Shown: positions 1-19,647, counted from the stretch's first letter. The stretch is 64,000 nt of DNA from Mycolicibacterium thermoresistibile (GCF_900187065.1 NZ_LT906483.1:2232001-2296000), one strand, 5' to 3'. The notes: a model not told the origin generated them from the letters alone. A program made the numbers and translations.

Positions 1-1637
<1,637 letters not shown>

Positions 1638-1638
<1 letters not shown>

Positions 1639-4124
1639 TGCGGCTCCCGTACAGCTGGCTGCGTGAGGTGGTGCGGGCCGGCGCACCGGACTGGGACGTG
1701 TCGCCGGACGAACTGGAGGACACGCTGATCAACATCGGCCACGAGGTCGAGGAGGTCATCCCGGTCGGCCCGGTGAGCGGACCGCTGACGGTCGGGCGGG
1801 TCCTCGATATCGAGGAGCTCACCGAATTCAAGAAGCCGATCCGCGCGGTCAAGGTTGACGTCGGCGAGCCCGAGCCACGCGACATCATCTGCGGCGCAAC
1901 CAACTTCAAAGTCTCCGACCTGGTGGTGGTGGCGCTGCCGGGCACGGTGCTGCCGGGCGACTTCACCATCACGTCGCGCAAGACCTACGGCCGCATCTCC
2001 GACGGCATGATCTGCTCGGCGGCCGAGCTGAACCTGGGTGTCGACCACTCCGGGATCCTGGTGCTGCCGCCGGGCACCGCCGAACCGGGCGCCGGGGCGG
2101 CCGATGTGCTCGGCCTCGACGATGTGGTCTTCCATCTGGCGATCACCCCCGACCGCGGCTACTGCCTGTCGGTGCGCGGGCTGGCCCGCGAGATCGCCTG
2201 CGCCCACGACCTGGACTTCGTCGACCCGGCCGACGTCCCGCCGCTGCCCGCCGAGGGGGAGGCGTGGCCGTTGACCGTGCAGCCCGGCACCGGCGTCATG
2301 CGGTTCGGGCTGCGCCCGGTGACCGGGATCGACCCGGCCGCGGTGTCCCCCTGGTGGATGCAGCGGCGCCTGCTGCTGTGCGGCATCCGCGCCATCTCCC
2401 CGGCCGTCGACGTCACCAACTACGTGATGCTCGAGATCGGTCACCCGATGCACGCGCACGACCGCAGCCTCATCAGCGGGGGCCTGGAAGTGCGGTTCGC
2501 CCGGCCGGGGGAGAAGGTCGTCACCCTCGACGACGTGGAGCGCGATCTGGACCCGGGCGACGTGCTGATCGCCGACGAGGTGGCCACCGCGGCGATCGCC
2601 GGGGTGATGGGGGCCGGTACCACCGAGGTCCGCGAGACCACCACCGACCTGCTGTTGGAGGCCGCGGTCTGGGATCCGGCCGCGGTGTCGCGCACCCAGC
2701 GCCGACTGCATCTGGCCAGTGAGGCGGGCCGCCGCTACGAACGGTCGGTGGACCCGGCCATCTCGGTGGCCGCGCTGGACCGCTGCGCCCGGCTGCTGAC
2801 CGAGATCGCCGGCGGCGCCATCGAACCCACCCTCACCGACTGGCGCGGGGATCCGCCGCGTAGCGACTGGTCGCCGCCGCCGGTGACGATGGCCGCCGAC
2901 CTGCCGGACCGCACCGCCGGCGTCGGGTACGCGTCCGGAGCGGCCGCCCGCCGATTGACCCAGATCGGCGCCCGCGTCCAGGCCACCGACGCCGAACTGG
3001 TCGTCACACCGCCGAGTTGGCGGCCCGACCTGCGGCGACCCGCCGATCTGGTCGAGGAGGTGCTGCGCCTGGAGGGGCTGGACCGCATCCCCTCGGTGCT
3101 GCCGCAGGCGCCTGCCGGACGGGGCCTCACCCCGCTGCAGAAGCGGCGTCGTGCGATCGGAAAGGCGTTGGCGCTCAACGGTTATGTCGAAGTCCTGCCG
3201 ACCCCGTTCCTGACCGCCGCGGTGTTCGACCAGTGGGGGCTGGCCGAGGACGATCCGCGTCGCCGCACCACCCGGGTGCTCAACCCGTTGGAGTCCGACC
3301 GTCCGCACCTGGCCACCACCCTGCTGCCCGGCCTGCTGGAGGCGTTGACCCGCAATGTGTCGCGCGGCGCCCACGACGTCGCGTTGTTCGCGATCCAGCA
3401 GGTGGTCGAGCCCGCCGGGGACCACCGGCCCATCGATGTCATCCCCACCGACCGGCGTCCCACCGCCGAGGAACTCGCCGCACTGGACGCCGCGCTGCCG
3501 CGGCAGCCGCTGCACGTCGCCGCGGTGCTGACCGGTCTGCGCGAACTCGCAGGCCCGTGGGGGCCGGGCCGCCCGGCCGACGCCACCGACGCGTTCGAGG
3601 CGGTGCGGGTCATCGCCCGCGCCGCCGGGGTGGACGTGCGGTTGCGGGCCGCGCAGCTGTTGCCCTGGCATCCGGGCCGGTGCGCCGAGGTGCTGGTCGG
3701 TGACACCGTGGTCGGCCACGCCGGTCAGCTGCACCCGGCGGTGATCGAACGGACCGGTCTGCCCGGGGGCACCTGCGCGCTGGAGATCGACCTGGACCTC
3801 GTGCCGATCGTCGAGCGGCTCCCGGCGCCCCGGGTGTCCCCGTTCCCGGCGGTCTTCCAGGACATCAGCCTCATCGTCGCCGAGGACCTCGCCGCCCAGG
3901 ACGTCATCGACGTGGTCCGCGCCGGGGCCGGCGAGCTGCTGGAGGACGTGCGGCTGTTCGACGTCTACACCGGCCCGCAGATCGGGGACGGCCGCAAGTC
4001 GCTGACCATGGCGCTGCGGTTCCGCGCGCCCGACCGCACCCTCACCGAGGACGAGGCGAGTGTCGCCCGGCAGGCGGCGGTGCAGGCCGCGGTGGACCGG
4101 CTCGGCGCGGAACTGCGGGGCTGA
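1638..4124 (+). CDS. pheT: Phenylalanyl-tRNA synthetase beta subunit
   Basis: Beta subunit of phenylalanyl-tRNA synthetase; it edits mischarged Tyr-tRNA-Phe and binds the tRNA. The 828-residue length is typical. Domains in order: an OB-fold tRNA-binding domain (about 40-150), the B3/B4 editing domain (about 210-370), the B5 domain (about 400-470), a catalytic-like core, and the C-terminal FDX-ACB anticodon-binding domain, which starts near [14 protein letters not shown] and runs to the end. The ATG overlaps the pheS stop by one base. Ortholog of Rv1650. Nothing unusual was seen. Confidence 0.96.
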
Positions 4125-4148
4125 CTCTCCCGGTTCCGCGCGGGGAGT
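4124..4148 (+). terminator. Weak candidate hairpin after pheT
   Basis: The stretch beginning in the pheT stop codon can fold ACTCtCCCG against CGGGGAGT with a 7-9 base loop and one bulge. No T-tract follows. It could end pheST transcription before the argC promoter, but such GC hairpins are common by chance in this genome. Confidence 0.3.
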
Positions 4149-4177
4149 GCGATTCCGCGACTGCCCACATCGGCTGA

Positions 4178-6447
<2,270 letters not shown>

Positions 6448-6451
<4 letters not shown>

Positions 6452-7337
6452 GTGACGTGGTGGAACCCCTGATGGTGGATCGCAAGGTCAAGGCGTCGGT
6501 GCTGTCCGCCGCGCTGCCGTGGCTCAAACAGCTGCACGGCAAGATCGTCGTGGTCAAGTACGGCGGCAACGCGATGACCGACGACACCCTGCGTGAGGCG
6601 TTCGCCGAGGACATGGTGTTCCTGCGCAACTGCGGCATCTACCCGGTGGTGGTGCACGGCGGCGGACCGCAGATCAGCGCGATGCTGCAGCGCCTCGGCA
6701 TCGAAGGCGATTTCAAGGGCGGTTTCCGGGTCACCACCCCGGAGGTGCTGGACGTGGCCCGGATGGTGTTGTTCGGCCAGGTCGGCCGGCAACTGGTGAA
6801 CCTGATCAACGCGCACGGCCCGTACGCGGTCGGCATCACCGGTGAGGACGCGCAACTGTTCACCGCGGTTCGGCGCAGTGTCACCGTCGACGGGGTCGCC
6901 ACCGACATCGGCCTGGTCGGCGACGTGGAGAAGGTCAGCACCGACGCGGTGCTCGACCTCATCGGCGCGGGCCGGATCCCGGTGGTGTCCAGCCTGGCGC
7001 CGGACACCGACGGGGTGGTGTACAACATCAACGCCGACACCGCGGCGGCGGCGCTGGCCGCGGCGCTCAGGGCCGAGAAACTGGTGATGCTCACCGACAT
7101 CGAAGGCCTCTACACCGACTGGCCGAATCGGGAGTCGCTGGTCAGCGAGATCGACACCGCCGAGTTGGAGAAGCTGTTGCCGGGCCTGGAATCCGGCATG
7201 GTGCCCAAGATCGAGGCCTGTCTGCGCGCGGTCAACGGCGGGGTGCCCAGCGCCCACGTGATCGACGGCCGGGTCGAACACTGTGTGCTGGTGGAGTTGT
7301 TCACCGACGAAGGGACGGGCACGAAGGTGGTGAGCGC

Positions 7338-7341
<4 letters not shown>
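6448..7341 (+). CDS. argB: Acetylglutamate kinase
   Basis: Phosphorylates N-acetylglutamate with ATP, usually the feedback-controlled step of the pathway. The 297-residue amino-acid-kinase-fold protein shows VVKYGGNAM near the N-terminus, VHGGGPQIS for nucleotide binding and [11 protein letters not shown] near the ATP site. The N-terminal helix (about 1-30) is the region that mediates hexamer formation and arginine inhibition in arginine-sensitive family members. ATG 6448 overlaps the argJ stop; the stop overlaps the argD GTG. Ortholog of Rv1654. Confidence 0.96.
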
Positions 7342-9954
<2,613 letters not shown>

Positions 9955-9982
9955 CACATCTGCAATTAAGGAGAACGATCAC

Positions 9983-13478
<3,496 letters not shown>

Positions 13479-13480
13479 CC

Positions 13481-13536
13481 GGTCAGTCGCCGCCCGTCAA
13501 TCGCCGCTGGTCAATCGTCGCTGGTCAATCGTCGTC
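13481..13536. repeat. Four tandem copies of a 14-bp unit between convergent genes
   Basis: Consecutive 14-base units GGTCAGTCGCCGCC, CGTCAATCGCCGCT, GGTCAATCGTCGCT and GGTCAATCGTCGTC fill the gap between the hydrolase stop and the lipoprotein gene. The last copy contains the lipoprotein stop codon (minus strand), so the array looks like tandem duplication of that gene's 3' end. Because 14 is not a multiple of 3, the copies place minus-strand TGA codons in different frames. Possible variable-number locus. Confidence 0.75.
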
Positions 13537-13986
13537 GTTGCAGATCTTCACCTCGAGGCGGCCGTCGTCGACGTCGAGCTCCAGATCGAGTTGCTCGGCG
13601 TCGCGGCGGAACTCGATCTCCACCTCGCCGGGCTCCCGCTCGTCGACCTGATGGGTCCAGCCCTCGGCGGGGGTGACCGACTCCACCGTCAACCGGCCGT
13701 CGGCGAACGTCACCACCGCCGAGCCGGCCTCGAACACCTGATACCGGCCGTCGGGGGCCGGATCGATGCGGACGCACTGATCGCGGGCCGGCCGCATCGG
13801 CGTCCCGTCGGCCGGCGGGGCGTTCTGCTCACCCGGCCCCGCGGGCCCGGTGGTGGTCGTGGCTTCGGTGGTCGCGGCCGGTTCGGTCACGGTCACGGTG
13901 GACTCGGTCTGATCGGACGACCCGCACGCGACCAGGAGCAGAGCCGCCCCCGCGAACGCCGTGACGCCCAGTGTCGTGGTTCTCAT
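13525..13986 (-). CDS. Small lipoprotein, function unknown
   Basis: Predicted 153-residue exported lipoprotein. The start chosen at 13986 gives a compact signal peptide (Arg, then a hydrophobic stretch) ending in the lipobox LLVAC at about residues 12-16; an in-frame GTG at 14013 would add nine residues. After the lipid-modified Cys comes a low-complexity Thr/Ala/Glu/Pro linker (about 20-55), then an acidic C-terminal domain ending in Asp-rich residues. No family recognised. It lies 23 bases downstream of the ABC-F gene on the same strand and could be co-transcribed. Confidence 0.75.
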   Translation of the reverse strand: MRTTTLGVTAFAGAALLLVACGSSDQTESTVTVTEPAATTEATTTTGPAGPGEQNAPPADGTPMRPARDQCVRIDPAPDGRYQVFEAGSAVVTFADGRLTVESVTPAEGWTHQVDEREPGEVEIEFRRDAEQLDLELDVDDGRLEVKICNDDD

Positions 13987-14009
13987 CACCCCACGGTACG
14001 TCGGGGTGG

Positions 14010-15812
14010 TCACCCGTCGGCGGTGATCAGCCAGTCCTCTTCCAGTCGGGTTTTGCGTCGCTGCAGTTCGCCGAGTTCGGTGTTCAACTCGGCCAACCGC
14101 ACATGATCGGATGCGGCGGCGGCCATCGCCTCGTGCAGTGCGGCGATCTGCCCGTCGATCTTGCTCAGTTGGCCCTCGATGCGGGTCAGCTCCTTGGCGA
14201 TACGGCGCTGCCGTGCGGCCGGCGACTCGCCCTTGCCGGCTCCGGCTCCGGTCGCCGCGGGGGACTTCGCCGTCGGGGCCTTCCGTGCCGCCCGGTCACC
14301 GGCCCGGTCACTGAGGTACTGGTCGACCCCGCCGGGCAGCAGATCGCAACGCCCGCCGCCGGTCAGCGCATAGGTGACGTCGCTGACCCGTTCCAGGAAG
14401 TAGCGGTCGTGGGTCACCACGATGACGGTGCCCGGCCAGCCGTCCAGGTAGTCCTCGATGACCGTCAACGTGTCGATGTCGAGATCGTTGGTGGGTTCGT
14501 CCAGCAGCAGCACGTTCGGTTCGTCGAGCAGCAGCCGCAGGAACTGCAGCCTGCGGCGCTCACCGCCGGACAGATCGGCGATCCGGGTGGTCAGCTTGTC
14601 ACCGGTGAAGCCGAAGTCCTCCAGCAGCGTCGCCGCGCTGATCTCCCGGCCGCCGGCGAGCTCGGTGATTCGGCGCCGGTTCTCCACGGCATCGAGCACC
14701 CGGTCGGAGCCGTCGAGCTCGTCGAGCGCCTGGCTGAGATAACCGATCTTCAGCGTCGCCCCGCGTTTGACGGTTCCGGCGGTCGGTTGCAGCTGTCCGG
14801 CCAACATCCGCAGCACCGACGTCTTGCCGGTGCCGTTGACCCCGACCAGCCCGATCCGGTCGCCCGGGCCGATCGACCAGTCGATGTTGTCCAGAACCAC
14901 CCGCGGCGGTTCGCCGACCTCGAGCCGGACGCCGTGCAGATCGAACACGTCCTTACCCAGCCTGCTGGTGGCGAACCGTTGCAGCACAACGGAGTCCCGC
15001 GGCGGCGGCTCGGTGGCGATGAGCTCGTTGGCCGCCTGGATCCGGAACTTGGGTTTCGACGTGCGGGCCGGCGGTCCGCGGCGCAGCCAGGCCAGCTCCT
15101 TGCGCAGCAGGTTGCGGCGACGGGTTTCGGCGGTGGCCGCCAGCCGCATCCGCTCGGCGCGGGCCAGCACATATGCGGCATATCCGCCCTCATAGGCGTC
15201 GACGGTGCCCTTTCCGGAGGCGGAGTGCACCTCCCAGGTGGTGGTGCAGACCGCATCGAGGAACCAGCGGTCGTGGCTGACCACCACCAGCGCCCCGGTG
15301 CGCCGTGCGGTCCGCCCGGACAGATGCGCCGCGAGCCAGGCGATCACCTCCACATCGAGGTGGTTGGTCGGCTCGTCGAGCACCAGCACGTCGTGGCCGC
15401 CGATCAGCACCGCGGCCAGCGCCACCCGGCGCCGTTCACCGCCGGACAACGTGTCGACGGAACCGTCCAGGTCGATCCCGCCCAGCAACTGCTCGACCAC
15501 CTCACGGGTGGTGGGGTCGGCGGCCCAGACATGGTCGGGCCGGCCCGCCACGATCACCTCGCGGATCGAGGCGTCGCCGAAATCGTCGCCCTGGCGCAGA
15601 TATCCGACCGACAGACCGGAGGTGTGGGTGACCCGCCCGGAGTCGGGTTCACGCTCGCCGGTGAGCACCCCGAGCAGCGTCGACTTGCCGTCCCCGTTAC
15701 GGCCGACCACCCCGATCGCGTCACCGTCGGCGACGCCCAGGCTGACCTCGTGCAGCAACACCCGGGTGCCGTAGCCGACGGTCACACGTTCCAGATTGAT
15801 CAGGTTCGCCAT
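14010..15812 (-). CDS. ABC-F family ATPase (ribosome-associated / antibiotic-resistance type)
   Basis: Soluble protein of 600 residues with two ABC domains and no membrane segments. First domain: Walker A GRNGDGKST, signature LSGGERRR, Walker B VLVLDEPTNHLD. Second: GVNGTGKT, LSGGERRR, VLLLDEPTNDLD. A linker joins them (about 200-290) and a C-terminal coiled coil follows (about 530-595). These are features of ABC-F proteins, which act on the ribosome E-site and include antibiotic-protection factors. I place the start at 15812 (MANLINLERV); the open frame extends further upstream. M. tuberculosis annotates a split macrolide-type ATPase (Rv1667c/Rv1668c) at a comparable position, whereas this copy is intact. 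Divergent from phnD. Confidence 0.9.
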   Translation of the reverse strand: MANLINLERVTVGYGTRVLLHEVSLGVADGDAIGVVGRNGDGKSTLLGVLTGEREPDSGRVTHTSGLSVGYLRQGDDFGDASIREVIVAGRPDHVWAADPTTREVVEQLLGGIDLDGSVDTLSGGERRRVALAAVLIGGHDVLVLDEPTNHLDVEVIAWLAAHLSGRTARRTGALVVVSHDRWFLDAVCTTTWEVHSASGKGTVDAYEGGYAAYVLARAERMRLAATAETRRRNLLRKELAWLRRGPPARTSKPKFRIQAANELIATEPPPRDSVVLQRFATSRLGKDVFDLHGVRLEVGEPPRVVLDNIDWSIGPGDRIGLVGVNGTGKTSVLRMLAGQLQPTAGTVKRGATLKIGYLSQALDELDGSDRVLDAVENRRRITELAGGREISAATLLEDFGFTGDKLTTRIADLSGGERRRLQFLRLLLDEPNVLLLDEPTNDLDIDTLTVIEDYLDGWPGTVIVVTHDRYFLERVSDVTYALTGGGRCDLLPGGVDQYLSDRAGDRAARKAPTAKSPAATGAGAGKGESPAARQRRIAKELTRIEGQLSKIDGQIAALHEAMAAAASDHVRLAELNTELGELQRRKTRLEEDWLITADG

Positions 15813-15898
15813 CTCCCGGCGATGATATGCGGTCCGACATGTGATCTTGTTTTCGCCGTCGATCACCGTTCACCCGCAGTTCGGCGCCGTTGTCTACA

Positions 15899-15908
15899 CA
15901 TCTAGATG
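15899..15908. promoter_or_regulatory. Candidate PhnF operator (CATCTAGATG palindrome) in the phnD upstream region
   Basis: A perfect 10-base palindrome CATCTAGATG lies 32 bases before the phnD ATG, in the 128-bp gap between divergent ABC-F and phn genes. A related TCTA step sits just upstream (GTCTACA at 15892-15898). GntR/HutC regulators bind short palindromes of this kind; as I recall, M. smegmatis PhnF recognises a TGGTATAGACCA-like site, which this matches only loosely. No clear -35/-10 pair was assigned. Confidence 0.4.
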
Positions 15909-15940
15909 CCATCTGGTGGAGCTACGGGAACGGGAAAACG

Positions 15941-16834
15941 ATGTCAGGACGCAGGATCTTCGTCGGCGCGGCGGCCGCGCTCACCGCGGCGGCCGTCGTG
16001 GTCGGATGCGGCAGCGAATCCACGAGTGAACCGCGGGGCGGCACGGTGCGCCTGGCGGTGACCGACCTTCAGGGTCTGGAGGAACTGCAACGCGAGTTCG
16101 GCGCGTTCAAGGACACCTTCGAAGAGCGGTCCGGCCTGCGGATCGACTTCTTTGCGGTCACCGACCGCACCGCCGCCGCGGCGGCGCTGCAGGCCGACCG
16201 GGTCGACGTGGTGTTCACCGGACCGGCCGAATACGTCGTCATCCACGAGCGCACCGGCGCCGAACCGATCGTGGCGTTCGAGCGCGACAACTACCGTTCC
16301 TGCATCTACACCACCGCCGACAGCGGGATCACCGAGGTGGAGCAGTTGCGCGGCACCAAGATCGCCATGACCGACGTCGGATCCACCAGCGGCCACCTCG
16401 GACCGTCTCAGATGCTCGTCGACGCCGGCCTGAACCCGGGCGCCGACATCGAGGTGCTGACCATCGGCGACGCGGTGCACGCCGCGCTGAAACGCGGTGA
16501 CGTCGCCGCCGTCGGGGTGGGCTGCCACGACTACGAGGAGTTCCTCGCCGACGAGGCCGATCCCGAGCGGTTTCCGCTGCTCGAAGAGGGACCGGTGCTG
16601 CCGCCGGATCTGTTGATGGCCCGGGCGGGGCTCGACGAGCAGACGATCGACACCATCCGCGACACGTTCACCGGACACTACGACGAGCTGCTGGCGGCCA
16701 TGCTGGAGGGCAAGGACAACGCCAAGTACCAGAACGCCGAACTCGTCGAGGTGACCGACCGGGACTACGACGAGGTCCGGTCGATGTACCGCGCCGTCGG
16801 TGTCGACGACTTCTCCGAATTCCTCGGGAACTGA
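15941..16834 (+). CDS. phnD: Phosphonate-binding lipoprotein of the phosphonate ABC importer
   Basis: Extracytoplasmic substrate-binding protein of 297 residues, anchored by a lipid: signal peptide with lipobox VVVGC at about residues 16-20. The body is PhnD-like, with VVFTGPAEYVV, the anion-binding DVGSTSGHLGPSQMLVDAG segment, and the typical two-lobe layout. It delivers phosphonates or related phosphorus compounds to PhnE/PhnC. ATG 15941 was chosen because it gives the compact lipoprotein signal; an upstream in-frame start would bury it. First gene of the phn operon, two bases before phnC. Confidence 0.93.
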   Translation: MSGRRIFVGAAAALTAAAVVVGCGSESTSEPRGGTVRLAVTDLQGLEELQREFGAFKDTFEERSGLRIDFFAVTDRTAAAAALQADRVDVVFTGPAEYVVIHERTGAEPIVAFERDNYRSCIYTTADSGITEVEQLRGTKIAMTDVGSTSGHLGPSQMLVDAGLNPGADIEVLTIGDAVHAALKRGDVAAVGVGCHDYEEFLADEADPERFPLLEEGPVLPPDLLMARAGLDEQTIDTIRDTFTGHYDELLAAMLEGKDNAKYQNAELVEVTDRDYDEVRSMYRAVGVDDFSEFLGN

Positions 16835-16836
16835 CG

Positions 16837-17664
16837 ATGACCGCCCCGGCCACCGGCGCTCCCACCGCGCCGCCGGATCCCACCGCGGCGCGCACGGCCA
16901 CGCCCGGCACGTCCACTGCGATCGAGGTGACCGACCTGCGGGTGCGGTTCCGCCGCTGTCGCACCGACGCGCTGGCCGGCGTGAATCTGACCGTCCGGCA
17001 GGGCGAAACGGTCGCGCTGATCGGCACCAACGGCGCCGGCAAGTCGACTCTGCTGCGCTCCCTGGTGCGTTTGGTCGAACCCGTCGGCGGGCGGATCACG
17101 TTGGGCGACACCGATGTCACCGCGGCGTCCCGGCGCGAACTGCGGACACTGCGCCGCGATGTCGGATTCGTGTTCCAGCGGTTCCATCTGGTGCCGCGGC
17201 TCACCGCCTTCCACAATGTGGTGCACGGGGCGATGGGCCGGCGCGGCACCCGGTGCGCGTCACCGCTGACCGCACCGGGGGAGGTCCGGCGGGAGGCGAT
17301 GCGCGCTCTGGAGCGGGTGGGGCTGGCCGATCACGCCGATCGCCGGGTCGACACGCTCAGCGGCGGTCAGCAGCAACGGGTCGCGGTCGCACGGATGCTG
17401 ATGCAACGCCCACGGATCGTGCTCGCCGACGAGCCGGTCGCCAGCCTCGACCCGAGTTCGGCCAACACCGTGCTGGAGCTGCTCACCTCGGTCGCCACCG
17501 AAGGCGGAGTGACGGTGGTGATGGCCCTGCACCAGATCGACCTCGCCCTGCGGTATGCCGACCGGGTGATCGGGTTGCGCAACGGGACACTGGATTTCGA
17601 TCAACCCGCCCGGTCGTGCGATACGGCACGACTGGATCCGATCTTCGCGCGGGCAGACACATGA
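16837..17664 (+). CDS. phnC: Phosphonate ABC transporter ATP-binding protein
   Basis: ATPase of the phosphonate importer. The 275-residue protein has a disordered Ala/Pro/Thr-rich N-terminus (about 1-28), Walker A GTNGAGKST, signature LSGGQQQRVAVAR, Walker B IVLADEP and an H-loop in ALHQIDLA, so all ATPase motifs are intact. Two bases separate it from phnD and its stop overlaps the phnE ATG. Confidence 0.94.
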   Translation: MTAPATGAPTAPPDPTAARTATPGTSTAIEVTDLRVRFRRCRTDALAGVNLTVRQGETVALIGTNGAGKSTLLRSLVRLVEPVGGRITLGDTDVTAASRRELRTLRRDVGFVFQRFHLVPRLTAFHNVVHGAMGRRGTRCASPLTAPGEVRREAMRALERVGLADHADRRVDTLSGGQQQRVAVARMLMQRPRIVLADEPVASLDPSSANTVLELLTSVATEGGVTVVMALHQIDLALRYADRVIGLRNGTLDFDQPARSCDTARLDPIFARADT

Positions 17665-18488
17665 CGACGGCGACCGGCACCACCGGCCGGAGTGCGCCGC
17701 CGCGGCTGCGCCGCCCCGGCGTGCCCACTCTGGTGATCGTGCTGGTGGTGGGTGCGCTGCTGGTCCACGGCTGGACCCAGGGCGCCGCGGTGCGGCCGGA
17801 CTCGCTGGCCACCGGCGTGTTCCGGCTCGGTGAGTTCGTGCAGGACGCGGTGCCGCCCGACACCGGCCGGCTCGGCCCGATCCTGGCCGCGTTGCTGGTC
17901 ACGGTGCAGATGGCGCTGCTCGGAACCCTGCTCGGAGTGCTGGCCAGCCTTCCGCTGGCCGTGCTGGCGGCCCGCAACACGACCCCGCACTGGTCCTTGT
18001 ACACCGTCAGCCGGCTGATCGTGACGGTCAGCCGCACCATCCCGGATCTGGTCTGGGGATTGATCTTCGTGATCGCGGTCGGGCTCGGACCGGAGGCGGG
18101 GGTGCTGGCCATCGCGGTGGACGTGATGGGCTTCTGCGGCCGGTTCTTCGCCGAACGGATCGAGGATCTCGAGCCCGGCCGGCTGGAGGCGCTGCGCGCG
18201 CTGGGGGCGACCCGGTCGGGCGTGCTCCTGGGCGGCGTGCTGCCGGCCTGTCTGCCGTCGTTCGTGACCACATCGATGTTCGCGCTGGAATCCTCGGCAC
18301 GCTCCTCGGTGGTGCTGGGGCTGGTCGGGGCCGGCGGTATCGGTATCGAGCTGGCGACCTCGATGACGCTGCTGCGCTACGACGAGGCGCTGACCATCAT
18401 CCTGTGCATCCTCGCGGTCGTCATCGTCTTCGAACGGATCTCCGCGGCGATCCGGCGGCGCGTCCTGCCGGCGGTGGAGGCGACATGA
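17661..18488 (+). CDS. phnE: Phosphonate ABC transporter permease
   Basis: Integral membrane subunit of the importer, 275 residues with about six hydrophobic segments: one near residues 20-40, then 75-95, 115-140, 150-170, a segment after the EAA-like loop, and a last one near 245-262. The cytoplasmic EAA-type loop that contacts PhnC is seen as EALRALGATRSGVLLGGVLP. A single permease suggests a homodimer. ATG 17661 overlaps the phnC stop; the stop overlaps the phnF ATG. Confidence 0.93.
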   Translation: MTTATGTTGRSAPPRLRRPGVPTLVIVLVVGALLVHGWTQGAAVRPDSLATGVFRLGEFVQDAVPPDTGRLGPILAALLVTVQMALLGTLLGVLASLPLAVLAARNTTPHWSLYTVSRLIVTVSRTIPDLVWGLIFVIAVGLGPEAGVLAIAVDVMGFCGRFFAERIEDLEPGRLEALRALGATRSGVLLGGVLPACLPSFVTTSMFALESSARSSVVLGLVGAGGIGIELATSMTLLRYDEALTIILCILAVVIVFERISAAIRRRVLPAVEAT

Positions 18489-19234
18489 CCCGGACGGCCA
18501 CTCCGATGCGGTCCACGACCATCAACCGGTTCGCCGACCGTCCGCTGTACCGCCAGCTCAGCGAGGTGCTGGAGGCGCGGCTGATCGAGCGGGCCCGGCC
18601 GGGCGACCGGCTGCCAAGCGAGGCGGAGTTGTCGGGGCAGTTCGGCGTCAACCGGCTCACCGTGCGCCGCGCCCTGCATGAGCTCGCACAGCGTGGGATC
18701 ATCGAAACAGTCCACGGCAGAGGGTCGTTCGTCGCCCGGCAGCCGGTTCGCTACCGCCTCTCAGCCACGCGGGACGCGAGTTTCACCCGCGGTATGCGCG
18801 AACTCGGACACCCGGTGCGTATCGAGGTGCTGGGCGCCGAGACCACCCGGTGTCGCAGGCTGCGCACCGAACTGCACACCGCCGGGGAGGTGCTGACCAC
18901 CACCACGCTGCGGCACGTCGACGGACAACCGTGGTCGGTGTCGGTGACCTCGATCGCCCTCGACCGTTTCCCCGGTATCGCGCAGCAGTGGTCCGGCAGC
19001 ACGTCGCTGTTCGACTTCCTGTGGCAGACCTTCGGCGTCCGGATGCGGCGGGCCTACCGCAGCTTCTCCGCGGTGCTGGCGGACCTGGCCGAGGCACAGC
19101 ATCTGGGGTTGCGCACCGGTGCTCCGGTGCTGGAGATGCGGGGGCTCAACGTGGATCAGCACGGGGCACCGGTGGCCGTGGTGCGGCACCGTTTCCGCGG
19201 TGACCGGGTGGAGTTGACGGTGGATCTGGCATGA
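18485..19234 (+). CDS. phnF: GntR/HutC-family regulator of the phn operon
   Basis: DNA-binding repressor-type protein of 249 residues. The N-terminal GntR winged helix (about 18-85) includes LPSEAELSGQFGVNRLTVRRA and the wing HGRGSFV; the C-terminal UTRA ligand-sensing domain (about 100-245) places it in the HutC subfamily, like E. coli and mycobacterial PhnF. Located between the transporter and C-P lyase genes, as in E. coli, with 4-base overlaps on both sides. It probably represses the operon; whether it senses phosphate, a phosphonate or an intermediate is not readable. Confidence 0.92.
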   Translation: MTRTATPMRSTTINRFADRPLYRQLSEVLEARLIERARPGDRLPSEAELSGQFGVNRLTVRRALHELAQRGIIETVHGRGSFVARQPVRYRLSATRDASFTRGMRELGHPVRIEVLGAETTRCRRLRTELHTAGEVLTTTTLRHVDGQPWSVSVTSIALDRFPGIAQQWSGSTSLFDFLWQTFGVRMRRAYRSFSAVLADLAEAQHLGLRTGAPVLEMRGLNVDQHGAPVAVVRHRFRGDRVELTVDLA

Positions 19235-19647
19235 GGGCCGAACAGCGGGCCGAGGCGCTGTCCGCGGCGGACGGGTCCGCCCTGGAGGAGCTGGCCGACG
19301 AGATCCTGGCCACAGGGGTGGCGGTCGAGGTCACCGCCGGACCGGAGTCGGTGAGCGCGCCGGTACGGGTCCCGGTGCCGGGGGCCGGCGACACCACGGT
19401 GGTGCTCGGCCATGTGGCGCTGACCCGCTGCGCGGTGACGCTCTCCGGGGTGCGCGGCGACGGTATACGCCCCGGCCACGACCTGGTCGGCGCGGTGGCC
19501 GCGGCGGTGTGCGACGCGGAATGCGAGCGGCGCGGACCGCACGCCGGCCGCGTGCTCGAGCTGTGCCGCGCCGCCGAGCAGGCCCGGGCCCGCCGCGACG
19601 CCGACCGGGCCGAGATGGTGCGGACGACGAGGGTGGACGAGACGTGA
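19231..19647 (+). CDS. phnG: C-P lyase core subunit PhnG
   Basis: Small subunit of the PhnGHIJ core complex; with PhnH and PhnI it supports exchange of the adenine of ATP for phosphonate to give ribose 1-phosphonate triphosphate. The 138-residue protein has the family pattern HVALTRCAVTLSGVRGDG followed by the GHDL helix with several acidic residues. ATG 19231 overlaps the phnF stop; its stop shares a base with the next ATG (TGATG). Confidence 0.9.
   Translation: MRAEQRAEALSAADGSALEELADEILATGVAVEVTAGPESVSAPVRVPVPGAGDTTVVLGHVALTRCAVTLSGVRGDGIRPGHDLVGAVAAAVCDAECERRGPHAGRVLELCRAAEQARARRDADRAEMVRTTRVDET

Noticed and set aside
13481..13536. CRISPR array
   Set aside because: The 14-bp units are contiguous without spacers; it is a simple tandem repeat.
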